Shown here piece by piece: positions 52,821 through 64,000 of a stretch of DNA of 64,000 nt. This DNA is from Nothopassalora personata. Lineage: Eukaryota; Ascomycota; Dothideomycetes; Mycosphaerellales; Mycosphaerellaceae. How positions within the stretch are numbered: the stretch's first letter is position 1; each line of letters begins with the position of its first letter. The position numbers were made by a program, and so were the translations under genes. The notes below the pieces were generated by a model that did no database searches, was not told the DNA's origin, and worked only from the letters and a program-made list of their open reading frames with translations. The DNA lies in contig CM066288.1 in the NCBI GenBank assembly GCA_033816765.1, forward strand, positions 2,542,001 to 2,606,000, written 5' to 3'.

Positions 52821-53415
52821 AACGAAGCTGACTCCGTTCTTCATGATACCGGCAATGACATGGCTGGTGCTGAGGTTGATGCTGAGAAAGTCGAGAGTTT
52901 TGTCCTCAGCGAGTATGTGCGCCCGGAAATGCTATGATAAGAATGTTCCTCTGCCTTGCACGCTCAGGAACGGTAGGATTGGCTATGATACAGGCCTCGG
53001 CACGACTAATGAATGTGGATGGCAATCAGTTATGGGAGGTGGCGTTTGGTGCGATGAGCGCGAATCGATACCACGGGTTCTTTGTATTATCTCTTTCGGA
53101 GAACAAGTCGCGTTAGCATATTCGTGCAGAGATGCGGTAGACATTGATGAACTGTTACGAAGATCAATCGTCTCTTTCCCATGCTTACTCTGAGGACATC
53201 AAGTATCATGCTCTCCAAGTTGAGCCCATGCCTAGACCTAGGCCATGCGGGCTTCCATCGATATGGTACAGAATACTACATGTCGTGATTCAAGGCCTTG
53301 ATGCCTTATCCTCCCAACGCCACGCTCTTGTAAACCATATACATGCTTCTATGCTCGCATTCATGCTCGCATTCATGCTTTTTTTTCCAGCGATTGCTGC
53401 CGTACTTCCTTCTGT
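52821..53415. other. Intergenic between convergent CBF1 and TIF6
   Basis: 595 bp of presumptive 3' untranslated sequence. A short ATGCTCGCATTC tandem is at about 53350-53375. Nothing else. Confidence 0.4.
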
Positions 53416-54246
53416 CTAGTAGAACGATTCCACCATGGTCTCCTTGTTCGTCGTGTTGATGGCTCCCGGTGCCATGCCCTCTCCCAACTTGAACACACTC
53501 TCCACCACACTCAGCTCTGTCGCAGTCGTGTCCAATCCCGTCACCGCCATCCAGTCATTCACAACCATCCCCGCTCCCACTACCGGTGAGCCGCGATTCA
53601 CGCTGCCGGCCACCAGAGGTACTTGTAGTAATGATGAGAGCTCGTCCTGGTCCTGAATTGACGTCTTGGGGTGCACAATCCCACCCTGGTTCGACAGCGC
53701 CATGTACGACCCTGTGAGGACGTTGTCGGCGATTGTTTGTCTGAAGACTTCCACACCCAACACATCCGCGATGATCTCCTCGCTCTCCCTCTCCAGATCA
53801 GGATGTACCAGCGCTACGTGGTCGTTTGCGCAAATCACATTTCCCAGCGCACTGAGGCGCTCCTCGATTCTTTGAATCCTGACGGTGTCGGGAATGGAGT
53901 TTCGTAGATGTTGCAGTTCTTGATCGGTTGTAGAGGTGGGTACGAGGAGGCCATTTTTGTTGCCCGCGGTGAGGCGGCCTACGATTCGGGTCCCGGCGAT
54001 GGTGGTGTGGGTTATGGGGATCACGTCTTGGAGCTCGGCTTCGAAGACGCTGTAGAAGTTCTCGGAGGCGCCGACGGCGACGAGAGCGTACGAGTTGGTC
54101 AGGGTGGCGAAGACGCCGACTCTGAGGGTGCAAGTTAGTTATGATCTTGTGCAGGAGCGCAGTCTTCATGGATGCGATGTTTGGTCATGGCGTGGCTGAG
54201 GGACGACGTACTCGTTGGAGTTTTCGAAAGATGCGCGGACCGCCAT
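53416..54246 (-). CDS. TIF6: Eukaryotic translation initiation factor 6
   Basis: Anti-association factor that keeps 60S subunits from joining 40S and is needed for 60S biogenesis; nucleolar and cytoplasmic. Exon 1 (54212-54246) encodes [12 protein letters not shown]; a 90-nt intron (54122-54211; GTACGT donor, CTAAC branch, CTCAG acceptor) leads to exon 2 (53416-54121). The result is 246 residues, the typical eIF6 length. Pseudo-fivefold repeats show [72 protein letters not shown] and [19 protein letters not shown]. The short first exon with early intron agrees with known fungal eIF6 genes (recollection). Confidence 0.95.
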
Positions 54247-56326
54247 GACTGAAGCTGCTGTGGTGTTGTTGAGGTAAGCTGTAGTGTCCAATATGGCGAT
54301 GTAGCTGTTGCTGTGAGATCTTGTCCTTGAGTGCAATGTCGACACACCGTACCTGAGCTTGTGAAGAGCTGTTTGAAGAGAACGTCACATCGGCCTTATC
54401 AGATCTCAGCTGTGGCCCGTGTGCTCGTGAGTCACGAGGTGGCCACTAGCGACGATGAGCCATCGACTCTCATAACATTTTCGTTACATTGTTCTGATAC
54501 TAGGCAGTGACTCAACAACAGGGCACAGCGTGAAGTTCTCATAGCCCGAAAGTAGTTCTCAGCAGCCAGCTTTATTTTTCGCCGCAGTGGCAGGACCCAA
54601 TGATTCACCCGCAAGCTACCAGGCCATACCTTTGTCCAGAGGCCAGGCACCGCATGACGATTACAAAGTAAGTCTGAAGGACCCCGACACGTGGACCATC
54701 ACGACTCGATGGACTCAGCTGGAACCCAGTGGTCGGGAAAGATACACAATGTGCTGGCGTTCGCCCGCGACCGCGTTGAGGTGCTGTACACGCTGGCACG
54801 AATGAGCATAGCGATACAGGGATCTGGCGACTGTCGCAAGCCGTTCTTCAACATTGACTGGGAGATCTCATGAGAAGTTTTCGTTCCTCGTTGGAGCATG
54901 AAGTCAAGTCGTCGTGGACTTGCCATTCGGAGCTGACCTTGCATGACGAAACAAGGCGAGCACAGCGAGCGTGCTCGCGGTTGATGGGAGAGTGGACTGA
55001 CTGCGGCGTTTTTGGGTACATAGCACTGCTTCTCTTCGTCAACGGCATCTGTACACTTACGAACCGAGCGTTCGCGGATGTCCCTGCCCAACAACAACAA
55101 TGTCAAATAGAAATTGCTTGCGACAGCGTTTAATGCCACCTGTCATGCTTTCGACCCTAGTGATGCTGAGGCAGCGGGCATTGACATATAGCTTGCTCAG
55201 CATGTCCCACACGCTTGGGCATTGCCTCCCAGTCGCTAAAGGTAAGCTTTCGTCTAGCAACATCGGCTTTTGAGTTATACACTAGATAGCGGCTGCGATG
55301 GTGCGTTGAACGAGTATAAGTCATAGCTGCTATGGTGGTTGTCATTTCATGGCATCTGCAGGACCGCCCCGAGCGCCGCAGAGTAATCGATGCCCCGGGC
55401 AAGTGCTCGCGGGTGCACCGGGTGCATTTTCGGAGAACTCCTTCAGGCTAAAGACGTTGCGTTAAATGCTGATCATATTGCTGCTTCGTGCTGCAACCCC
55501 TCAACGAAGATGAGAATATATCGAATATGCAATGGCACTATACAGACCTGTTGATGCACATTCGTCACAGATGGGGTGCTGTCAAGTGACGACTTTCACT
55601 CGTTGATACCGAGTTTGGACACTGTACCCCAGCGCGATGAAGTTTCCCTGAGGTCGCCTTATCAGACGAGCCATCACCAATTCTGTGGGTTAGCCGTTTC
55701 GGATATGCCCTCACTCTTGAGCTTGAGTGATGCCCGCTGTGCCCGGATGCTTGCATCGGATATTTTGGGAATGTCGAAACAGGCTTGACGTGCATTCTGA
55801 TGTGGAGCTGCGCAGCAAACAACATGAGAGATAGGTAGCCTCCATGCTTCGGCGACAGCCTGTCCGTCGACTGCACCACCAGCTGCTACAGTATTCGAGA
55901 TGGTGATGCTCATTCTTGGCATTGTTGCACGAGTAAGCACCTAGGTCGAAAGACTCAAGTTAGTTTGACTTAGCACGTCTCAGGCCTCAACATTGGCGCT
56001 AAGCGATGATTCGCATCGCAGCGTATCGGAGCAACCCTAGCAAGCCCTTCTTGAAGATCCACCCTCCTTCGCCAAGCGGCTGCTGTGCAACACAACGCTC
56101 GACGGGTGGAGTGGGGCTTCGCCTGAGGCGACAGGGCGTGCCGTTCAAAGCAAATGCATGGACGCAGCAAGGCGGCAGAGCGGTCAGCATTATTGCGGCA
56201 CAGGTTGCAGGCTGGATTTCTGCTGGGATATTGTCCGCCGTCGTTTCTTGACTCTCAGGTTCACTTCGCACACCGGGGCCCAAGAGCCGTTTTCTCGCCT
56301 TCTAGACTACTGACTTACTTCTTTCT

Positions 56327-56372
56327 CGTTGTTGTTGTTGGTGTTGTTGTTGTTGTTGTTGTTGTCGTTGTT
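56327..56372. repeat. GTT/TTG trinucleotide microsatellite
   Basis: About 46 bp of GTT units with two interruptions, 930 bp upstream of the PUF start codon. Confidence 0.8.
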
Positions 56373-56550
56373 CGCAGAGCAGGTCCTCTCCGCCCGCGCT
56401 TGTTCTTCTTGCTTCCCCGATCTCAGCGCTCCCTGTTGGAAAGCCCGGCCATACCACCACACTGCTCCACCTTCGCTGGCAACAAACACTGGCGCATTCC
56501 AGCGCAGCATTACTCGGACATCATCCCTTGCATCTCTGGCCTCAGACGTC

Positions 56551-56569
56551 CACACACACACACACACAC
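56551..56569. repeat. CA dinucleotide microsatellite
   Basis: Nine CA units followed by CGCACAC. Confidence 0.8.
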
Positions 56570-56858
56570 GCACACTCAAGGACAGCGGCCCAGCACCTGT
56601 CGCGTGCGCGCACCGTCCCTATCGATGCGACCCGCAGACACGTCCCGTACCACGCCCATCGTCCTCAGGCCAGCGCAGGTGGTGTTTCTGAGCACATTCG
56701 CAGCCTGCAGAGATTACGCTTTGTCCGCGAGAGGGATTAGCCCTGCGGAGCCTCCTTTGCACATAATCGTGTACTTGTCCCCCAGCTCACATACCTTTGA
56801 CCCTCCCTGGCAGCCATCTGGCGTTGATTGATTGTCGCCGCATCCCGGCGTCAGACTG

Positions 56859-56860
<2 letters not shown>

Positions 56861-56920
<60 letters not shown>
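56861..56920. repeat. (CTG)20 trinucleotide repeat in the PUF gene leader
   Basis: Uninterrupted 60 bp of CTG, 380 bp upstream of the preferred start codon. The frame through it would encode polyCys in the PUF frame (polyLeu or polyAla in others), so it is more likely leader than coding. Confidence 0.85.
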
Positions 56921-56923
<3 letters not shown>

Positions 56924-57299
56924 GCTTGTACATGCGAACCACCACGACTACGATCACGACCTCCAGCGCCGACCGAAACGCTCTTCAGCGCAAAGCCAGT
57001 CTACAGCTGCGGTAGTACGTTCGCTCAGCCCCAGACGCCCCAGCACACACAAACATCCCGCCCTCCAGGTCGTACCGGTGCCTGGGAGCCTTGTGTGTCA
57101 TAATGCTGACGCTGATGCTGACATGCTCTGTATAGTTACAGCTCCCAGACCTGCCCTCGCGCCGCCAGATTTCCCTATTGGGCTGTCGCTACTGCACCAC
57201 GGCGCATTTCTTGTAGACACTCCACCACCATCGACCGACGACCCTCACGACCACGGCCGTCCATACAGTAATCTTCCTTCTCGCACACACCTCTGTGTA

Positions 57300-60265
57300 A
57301 TGTCTCATGGTGCGACCGGCACCACCAGCAGCATGGCGTTCTCCAACAATGTGAGTCGCAGCAAGGCACAGGCAGTAGCGTTGGCGGGCACTGCTGATTT
57401 CGGTTCGCAGTCGCGATCGTTTAATACCATGAACCCCACGACGGACAAGAAGAGCACGAACGGCACATCGAGCTCAGTCAACCCGTGGGGCTCTAGCAGC
57501 ATTTGGGGATCGACCAACGGCATGATGACCAACGGTCTGACTTCGAGCACGACTGCTCGGGACAATGCCGCGTCGCGTGACAATGCAGAGACAGAGGAGC
57601 CAAAGGTAAAGACTGGCTCTGGCTCTCTCGTCGACTCCTCTGTCTCAGAAGACTGGGTCCACCGCAACGCTTGGGGAGCGAAGGCTCGCAACCACACTCT
57701 TGGACGATCGATGCAGCCCAACGGACGATTTACAGACAACTCGCCACAGCAGCAACGAAGTGCCAGCAACGCGAACCCAGCTTCTATGTCGTTCAGCCAG
57801 AGTCAAATACCGTATGCGACTCGTGCTCCAGCAATCAGTCTCAACTCGACTACGCTCCCCGCAACACGCCAGAGCTTCAGCCACAGATTCAGCACCGGCC
57901 TGTCCGGACGAGGTGACGAGCCTCCACCAATTTACACGAAGTTCAACCGACCCAGTGACCCTACGATCAAGACAAAGCCAGACTCTGCCGTCGGCGGAGG
58001 CGGAGGATGGGGTGATCAGAATACACCATCACCCATTGACGAACGTCGTGCTCATTTCCCACTTGATCGATCCATGAGCGGTCCAACTTCGAGAGACAAT
58101 AGTCTACCACCATCGCGACACTCAGACGTGGAGCCACCCTCATTCTCACACGTAGACTATTCTAGACAGGCGCAGCGACCATCGGCCAACAGCTCACGTG
58201 CACCTTCCATATCTGCCCAACGCAATGGTGGCTATGGCATGTATTTGAATGGCGGCGATCAGCTTGCGACGCAATTTGGCCAGCTGAACATGAATGGAGA
58301 CGGTCGTCCTGGCACCTCTTACAGACCGACACTCACATCGAATGGTTACAGCAGCTACGGTGCTTCAGCCATGTCGCGTCCATCCTGGCAGGCTTCTAAC
58401 GGCAGTATTCTCCGGTTGCAGGATATGGATGACGACGACCGTCCAAACATGAACTTCCTTGGCATCGACGATGCCACGCCTCGACAGAACGAGTACTCCA
58501 TAGGATACTCAAACCCAGCACTAGCTGAGCGATACTTGCAAGGCAGTGCCTTCGACTTCAGACCCGGCCAGCCGTACAATGGCAATGGCATATCTCAACG
58601 GCCTTCCGAGCAGCCAGGAGGTCTGCGTGGATCCGAGTGGCAGAACTCTAGCAATGGCTCGCTTACCACGAGTCGACGCACTTCCGTTGTTCCTGATCAA
58701 CAAGCATTCCTGGACCCTCGAACACGCCAACTCCTGGCTGCCCAGCTACCTGTTCAAAGCCCTTATACCGCGATGTACGACCAGTACGCGTTCCAAAACG
58801 CCCTGCAATACACCGGTGTTCCCCCATACATGAACATGATCCCCTTGTGTGCCCCCGGCATGGATGTTTCGAATGATGCACGTGAGGACCCCTCTGGCGA
58901 TGGCGTACAGAGCGCGCTCATGTATGAGTTCAAGTCTAACACCAAGACTAAGCGCTATGAACTTCGCGACATCTATGACCATATCGCTGAATTCAGCGGC
59001 GACCAACACGGCTCGCGCTTCATACAAACCAAGTTGGAGACCGCCAATTCGGACGAAAAGGATCGAGTGTTTCGAGAAATCGAGCCCAACGCAATACCGC
59101 TCATGACCGATGTCTTCGGCAACTATGTCATCCAGAAGTTCTTCGAACACGGCGACATGTCGCACAAGAAGATTCTGGCTAAGAAGATGCAAGGCCAAGT
59201 CTACGCACTCAGCAAGCAGATGTATGGCTGCCGTGTTGTGCAGAAGGCGCTTGACCACGTCCTCGTTGATCAACAGCAACAGCTTGTTGCAGAGCTCAAG
59301 GGCCACGTTCTTGACTGTGTCAAGGATCAGAATGGCAACCATGTCATCCAGAAGGCGATCGAACGATGCCATTCGAGCACCATTAGCTTCATCATCGAAG
59401 CTTTCTCCGGTCAGGTTCAGAGCTTGAGCATTCATGCCTACGGTTGCCGTGTCATTCAGCGATGCCTGGAGAAGTGCGACCTGCCGCAGAAATCCATGAT
59501 CATGGCCGAGCTGATGAACAGCATTCATACTATGATCTCTGATCAGTTCGGTAACTACGTGGTTCAGCACATCGTCGCACATGACGAAGGTGCGTGCAGA
59601 CGACAGGTTCTCGACATTGTTATGAACAATCTGGAGGGCTACAGCAAGCACAAGTTCGCAAGCAATGTCGTCGAGAAGTGTTTGGAGAAGTCAGATGAGC
59701 AGTGGCGCCACCAGGTCGTCGTCCGCCTGGTGAATAACAGCCAGAGGCGCATCGAGGGCGAGAGTCCTCTCGTGCTCATGATCAAGGACAACTTCGGCAA
59801 TTATGTCATTCGTAAGTTTGACCTAGCTTCACCGATACACCCATATATGCTAAAATTCGGACAGAGAAACTCTTGGACACCCTGAACGTACAGGATTACT
59901 TCACATTTTACGAAGTGGTCCAGCCAGCCGTTGCACACGCAAAGCGTACAGGCTGTGGCAAGCAAATCCTCTCTATCGATAAGAGGATGCACAAATTCGA
60001 TTCGTTACGCAACGGGAGCGTCAGCAGCGCGACTGGCGGCGCAATTTCCCACGGGCGAGACATGCGTCCGCCTTTCGCTATGGACTACTCGACACCATTT
60101 GCAAGCAGCTATACTTCAGCAGCCAACACGCCGCCACCACTTATTGCGGACACCCCGCAGAGCTCGATCGTTCCCAGCGTCAACGGTGACGCTGTAGAAG
60201 GCGCCATCAATAAGAGCCGACAGGGCAGCGAACAATCAAACGACAACGCTGGCGTTCAGTTGTGA
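57300..60265 (+). CDS. PUF3: Pumilio-family RNA-binding protein (Puf3 type)
   Basis: Exon 1 57300-59811, exon 2 59865-60265; the intron (59812-59864; GTAAGT donor, ACAG acceptor) cuts the eighth repeat at the codon of NYVIQ. 970 residues from ATG 57300 (MSHGATGTTSS); the frame is open further upstream through the CTG repeat. The first about 690 residues are disordered (Ser/Asn/Gly/Pro). The PUF domain shows in order SRFIQ, NYVIQ, CRVVQ, NHVIQ, CRVIQ, NYVVQ, SNVVE and NYVIQ, the complete canonical eight-repeat code. By the known code this predicts UGUANAUA-type 3'UTR targets; yeast Puf3 controls mRNAs for mitochondrial proteins. The Ser/Pro-rich tail after the domain is also usual. Confidence 0.92.
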
Positions 60266-61230
60266 CTAGCTCACATCAACTGAAATTCAGTCTTAATTAT
60301 GCATATGCACAGCCTTGAGAGAAAGGAAGGAGTTATGGACAGAACATTATGGCTGCATAGCGGAGGCGTACAGGCAGCAGCAGGTATGATGGAATGGCGT
60401 ACAGAACTGACTTACAACAAAGGGGAGCATATGGGCATGTCTTTTCTTTCGGATCTATGGGTTCCTAAGTATGCGTGGTGCTAATGGTCGAAGCACGTAC
60501 GCTTTTGGTATAAAGAGAGGAGTTTGATGGGATTGGGGTATGAGCATGAATTACGGCACGTCTATGGTGTGATGGATGGATATACCCGGATTAGGACTTA
60601 CGTGTATGAAATATATGTATGAGTGTTACGAGCATGTGAAAGCAGGAGTCACGTTAACGTCGATGAGTGCACGTGACAACAAGGATTCACCTGGGTTCAC
60701 AAGCTATTGGATTGCGTCGACACCGTTGCAACAGCACGCAAGATCCGTGAATATCTTGCAATTTGGGAGGCCTTCACAGCCAGCTCCCACGGTATGGGCG
60801 AGGAACAGCGACTTGCTGCTTCTAGGAGCCTTGGAATTCGGTGTGATCGCGATGTAAGTCAGTCTCCCAAACATCGTAATCAAAGTCTATCCTTATGAAT
60901 GTCACAACATCGCATACATGCGATCTGTAGACAGCGAAAAGCCAAGACATAACTAGGACACGAGTAGAAGAGGCCTACTCGGAGGTAAAGGTCGTACTTC
61001 AGGAGCAGCCGCGGACAAGCCTTCAAGTTCAGAATCGAAAGACCATCAACATGGCGTCGTAGTCTCTTTCAACGACACTACTGGACGCGGGCTGATCCGA
61101 TTGTGGCTCTGGACATGGGAGATTATGGGGTCGCTGTCCATCGCTCTGGATTCGTGACTGTGTGAGACTCTTGGAAAGTGGGCAGAGAGTGGAATCGTTC
61201 TCGGGAAGAACGGCGATGGGCATTCTGAGG
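60266..61230. other. Gene-free stretch
   Basis: 965 bp including the PUF 3' untranslated region. Nothing recognised. Confidence 0.4.
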
Positions 61231-62110
61231 CAACGGCGGTGGGAGGTCAAGATCCTGGAGTAGACTACAGAGGTGGTAGGGGATAAAAGGTCCGATATGC
61301 ATCGGGTAAAGTATGACCAGCTCGCCAGCAGTCGATGTGTTTGATTCTGTCTGCTTGTTGGACTGGGCCAGACCGCCAGATCGCTTGCGAAGCATCTCTT
61401 CGTGCATTTCGGGTTCGTACCAAGAGCATCAACCATTCGAATATGATAGGCAGAACCTTTCGGTCTTCGTGGACCTTCTGGTCAGGGCCGATGGGACTCA
61501 AGCGGATACCTTCTCTTTTTGCAGGGTTTCTAGAGCGTCCACTCGGTTCGGCAGATTTTCCAAGTACGGACTTGAAACTCCGGAATCACGAACGGCCATG
61601 ATATATTGCAATCAAGATACGCGACCTTCCCAAGTGCGCCAATGCTGACAGCTTCCAGTCGATCTGGATGTAGGTACGCGAAGCTCAGAGCGAACTGCCC
61701 ACCACCTGAGAATACACACAGAAAGAACTTGGAAGTGTGAGTCCAGGCCAGCGGACGGCCACTTCTTCAAGGATTTCCCGTAAGATTCAATCATAGCGAG
61801 TAGCAGTCTTGTCCTTACTGCCACGGACGAACTTATAGCCATGCATGTCGTTAGGACCTTCCAGGCCAGCCGTGGACAATGGTGCAAGGATGGCGGCACC
61901 CTCGCGGTTGTCAGGTCGATTATGTCATCGCGACAAACTCTTAGCAAACATCGTCGAAAGCTCCGGCATGCTATGGCGATTCGGGGCGAGGACGAGGAGG
62001 ATGCGACTCGGCAACGTGGAACGGCTCCCTCATTCAACACAATGCGTAGGCTGGCCGAGCTTACCCTCCGCCGATGATTGAAGCCTCGCGGGACTGTGTC
62101 TTGCTTCAAT
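61231..62110 (-). pseudogene. Decayed alpha/beta-hydrolase gene
   Basis: On the minus strand, hydrolase-like segments are scattered over different frames. One reads NREGAAILAPLSTAGLEGPN then MHGYKFVRGSKD and ILREILEEVAVRWPGL, with an in-frame TGA between the last two. The next frame has FLCVFSGGGQFALSFAYLHP, carrying a nucleophile-elbow-like S-G-G-G, and AVSIGALGKVAYLD, then stops. A third has KVHEDRKVLPIIFEWLMLL up to 61265. Segment order fits one hydrolase gene, but at least one stop and two frame changes break it and no intron repairs the TGA. Other frames over the same DNA are shadows. Confidence 0.55.
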
Positions 62111-62482
62111 GCGTGTAAAGTCGTTGGGTACCCGTTCAAACGTCCGTATGAGAGGACCGTGTCAGAGATGGTAAAGGCAACATACTTGCAGAGCTAATAA
62201 TGCTATGTGCATCTACGACGGATCCAATAACGTATAGCAAATCGACACACTACTGTGATGCTAATACCGAAGGCTTGAAAATTGACTGCACAGAAGTCGA
62301 TTGACCTATGGTCACGAAGAAGTTCAAGGCAATTCGACTCGAGATACAAATATTCCGCCCAATCCGGAACCCGCTCACCAACCATCGAAGATGAATGTCT
62401 TGTGGCATACCACCCACGTTGCTACCTCTATCTCGTCAGCCTTTACTCAAGACGAGACCAGCTCAACACGTACCACAAGCAC
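62111..62482. other. Intergenic
   Basis: Between the hydrolase relic and the repeat-protein gene; nothing recognised. Confidence 0.4.
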
Positions 62483-63103
62483 TCAGTGCTCGTAATTGGG
62501 GTCCTTGTACTCGACACCATCGGGAACTTGGTTCTCGTTTTCTGGTTGCTCGTACTCGACACCATCTGGTTCTTGGTACTCAGGCTCGTGGTAATCTGGC
62601 TTATCGAAACCCGGCAACTCAAAGTCGGGCTTGCCGAACGATGGCTTTGGCAAGTCTGGGAAGCCAAACGAGGGCTTCCCGTACTCGGAAGGATAACCCT
62701 CGTCGTGATCGTGGTCGACGTCAAAGAAAGGGACGGCTTTCGCAGAGTCAGTTGCGCTTGAAGATCTTATCGGTGTCGACCAAGACTTACTACGCTTCTC
62801 CTCTGAGTAGTTAGGCTCCTCGTGTTCTGGCTCATCGTGCTCGGGCTTGCCGTACTCTGGCTTGCCAAACTCCGGCTTTCCAAACTCCGGCTTGCCAAAA
62901 TATGGCTTATTCAATCCCACTTCAGGCTTTTCGTACTCGGGCTTTCCCAACTCTGGCTTCCCAAAGCCAAGCTTTGGGAACGATGGGATGCCGAACTCAG
63001 GCTTGCCGTGGATGTCCTTGTGCTCGTAATCTCCCTGGTAGTCGGTTGGGAGGGCATTGGCCATGAGGCCTGCAGCCAGGAAGAGAGTTGCGGTGTACTT
63101 CAT
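62483..63103 (-). CDS. Secreted GKPE-repeat protein
   Basis: 206 residues. It has an N-terminal signal peptide (MKYTATLFLAAGLMANA, likely cleavage before LPTD) and no membrane helix or GPI-type tail. The mature part is built from short tandem units G-K-P-E-[FLY] (about residues 33-90), diverging to EPEH/EPEY, then a second block GKPSFGFPDLPKPSFGKPDF and a repeated PDGVEY. Acidic, Pro/Gly-rich and Cys-free, so extended or wall-associated. A single dibasic site (EEKR) lies between the blocks. The coding sequence contains a 54-nt stretch (62752-62805) with GTAAGT donor, CTGAC and AAAG acceptor that could be spliced without changing frame. Function unknown. Confidence 0.7.
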   Translation of the reverse strand: MKYTATLFLAAGLMANALPTDYQGDYEHKDIHGKPEFGIPSFPKLGFGKPELGKPEYEKPEVGLNKPYFGKPEFGKPEFGKPEYGKPEHDEPEHEEPNYSEEKRSKSWSTPIRSSSATDSAKAVPFFDVDHDHDEGYPSEYGKPSFGFPDLPKPSFGKPDFELPGFDKPDYHEPEYQEPDGVEYEQPENENQVPDGVEYKDPNYEH

Positions 63104-64000
63104 GATGTCTACTATGTTTTATTGATGAAATGAGTGTGATGTGGACGGAGAGATATCCTGACAAGAGCCACTCTATGCCTCTTTATACCGACATCTAGCA
63201 GGACTTCCGTTCCCATAACAGACCTTACCGGACGGTGAGCCATCCCAATGCATTAGCTTCGATAGTCCAGCAACAGGAGAGGCATTCACTTACTCGTCGT
63301 CTCGGTAAGTCTTGGCACCGCAGGACTCACCTGATTGGAGCACTGCACGACCTCTCATCCACAGATGAACAATACCGTCCAACGGCGGCCGACGAGACTG
63401 ACCAACGAGCACAGCAGATGGCAATTGATGGACTCCCATCTCAAAGACAGTCAGCACATCTCAGTCGCCTCTACGGATCTGGCCGAGCCCTCAGAGCACC
63501 GCATATACTATAATGTAAGCTTAAGCACAACGCTCGGACGCCTCAGGTAGATCACTATGTGAGGACTTACCAGAAGCCGCTGCCAAGAGGTTGATCATTA
63601 CCCGGATCGACTACACTTCATTACTCCCTCTTGCGTCCCTGCAGACGTTTGCATCTCTCGCAGCGTCACATCATTCGTGAGATCGCACGATCATTCGAGA
63701 AGGGCTATCGATACTTTAATCTATATGTGTCTTCGAGATGCCACTAGGATCGAGCACGGAGCCCGACACTACTAAACCTCGACTATAATCTTCAACTACT
63801 GGCGTAGCAGACTCAAGTCGGCTTGTTGTTATACCAACACAGGAATACTACCCCCGACACCAGATCGCGCCTGCAGCCAGCCACATGCGTGCGAAAAGTG
63901 CACCAGATCGGCCGGCTCGTGCCAAATGAAGACCATTGTCAGGAACGATCCTCAAACGTGACGGAAAGAGACCTTACTTACTTTGTGCGCTATTACAGCG
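63104..64000. other. Upstream region, no gene seen
   Basis: About 900 bp upstream of the repeat-protein gene to the window edge. A 92-codon plus-strand frame (63235-63513) lacks any motif and is not called. Confidence 0.4.

Larger units (their letters stand above)
54247..56830. other. 2.6-kb stretch without a supported gene
   Basis: Short frames on both strands, none with recognisable motifs. A minus-strand frame at 55674-55940 (PRMSITISNTVAAGG...) is the most protein-like but isolated. The right end holds TTG/GTT (56327-56372) and CA (56551-56569) microsatellites that probably belong to the promoter or leader of the PUF gene. Confidence 0.4.

Noticed and set aside
56832..57299. Upstream extension of the PUF protein through the CTG repeat
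   Set aside because: Would add a 20-residue polyCys and an unlikely N-terminus; ATG 57300 is a more credible start, though the extension is not excluded.
62483..63103. KEX2-processed cyclic-peptide (dikaritin-type) precursor
   Set aside because: Repeats are not separated by KR/RR sites and there is no neighbouring DUF3328-like or tyrosinase gene in the window.

Overview
The window reads as nuclear DNA of a filamentous ascomycete (Pezizomycotina, probably a dothideomycete; the class is an inference). Introns are 50-90 nt with GTAAGT-like donors and CTAAC/CTGAC branch sites, there are single-copy fungal housekeeping genes, and a large repeat block carries the mark of repeat-induced point mutation (RIP): CpA/TpG turned into TpA, with Trp and Gln codons read as TAG/TAA. 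No bacterial, organellar or CRISPR features were seen.

Layout. (1) 1-8.4 kb: the right-hand part of a Ty3-like LTR retrotransposon that is NOT RIP-mutated. It has the end of a gag/protease frame, a 1273-codon pol, and, unusually, one or two long unrecognised ORFs between pol and the right-hand repeat. A 16-bp palindrome recurs in pol, between the ORFs and in the terminal repeat, and two of these copies sit beside a CACGTG box. (2) 8.45-27.2 kb: an AT-rich, TpA-rich, RIP-destroyed nest of retrotransposons. The target-site duplications can still be read and give the order of insertion. Element E2 (9945-26003, minus strand, TSD CGCCG) was hit in its LTR by chromovirus E1 (10101-18998, plus strand, TSD GCATC), which was hit by the short element E3 (11630-14071, minus strand, TSD GTACT). 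E2 and E3 each carry a Cys-rich coiled-coil frame antisense to gag-pol. E2 also holds two tRNA-like sequences, each followed by a hairpin and T6. (3) 27.2-64 kb: ordinary gene-dense euchromatin.

Genes in the euchromatic part: an HSP70/HSPA12-like ATPase, HEM13 (haem synthesis), PMT4 (protein O-mannosylation), a SWIRM-domain protein, an Sws1/Shu2-like SWIM protein, RPN8 (proteasome lid), an HD-domain hydrolase, a Nudix protein, SEC62 (ER translocation), CBF1 (bHLH), TIF6/eIF6 (60S biogenesis), a PUF3-type RNA-binding protein and a secreted GKPE-repeat protein. There are also several small unrecognised genes and a decayed alpha/beta-hydrolase gene. They look like independent neighbours, not a metabolic cluster. 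Exon structures given here come from splice motifs and reading-frame continuity only.
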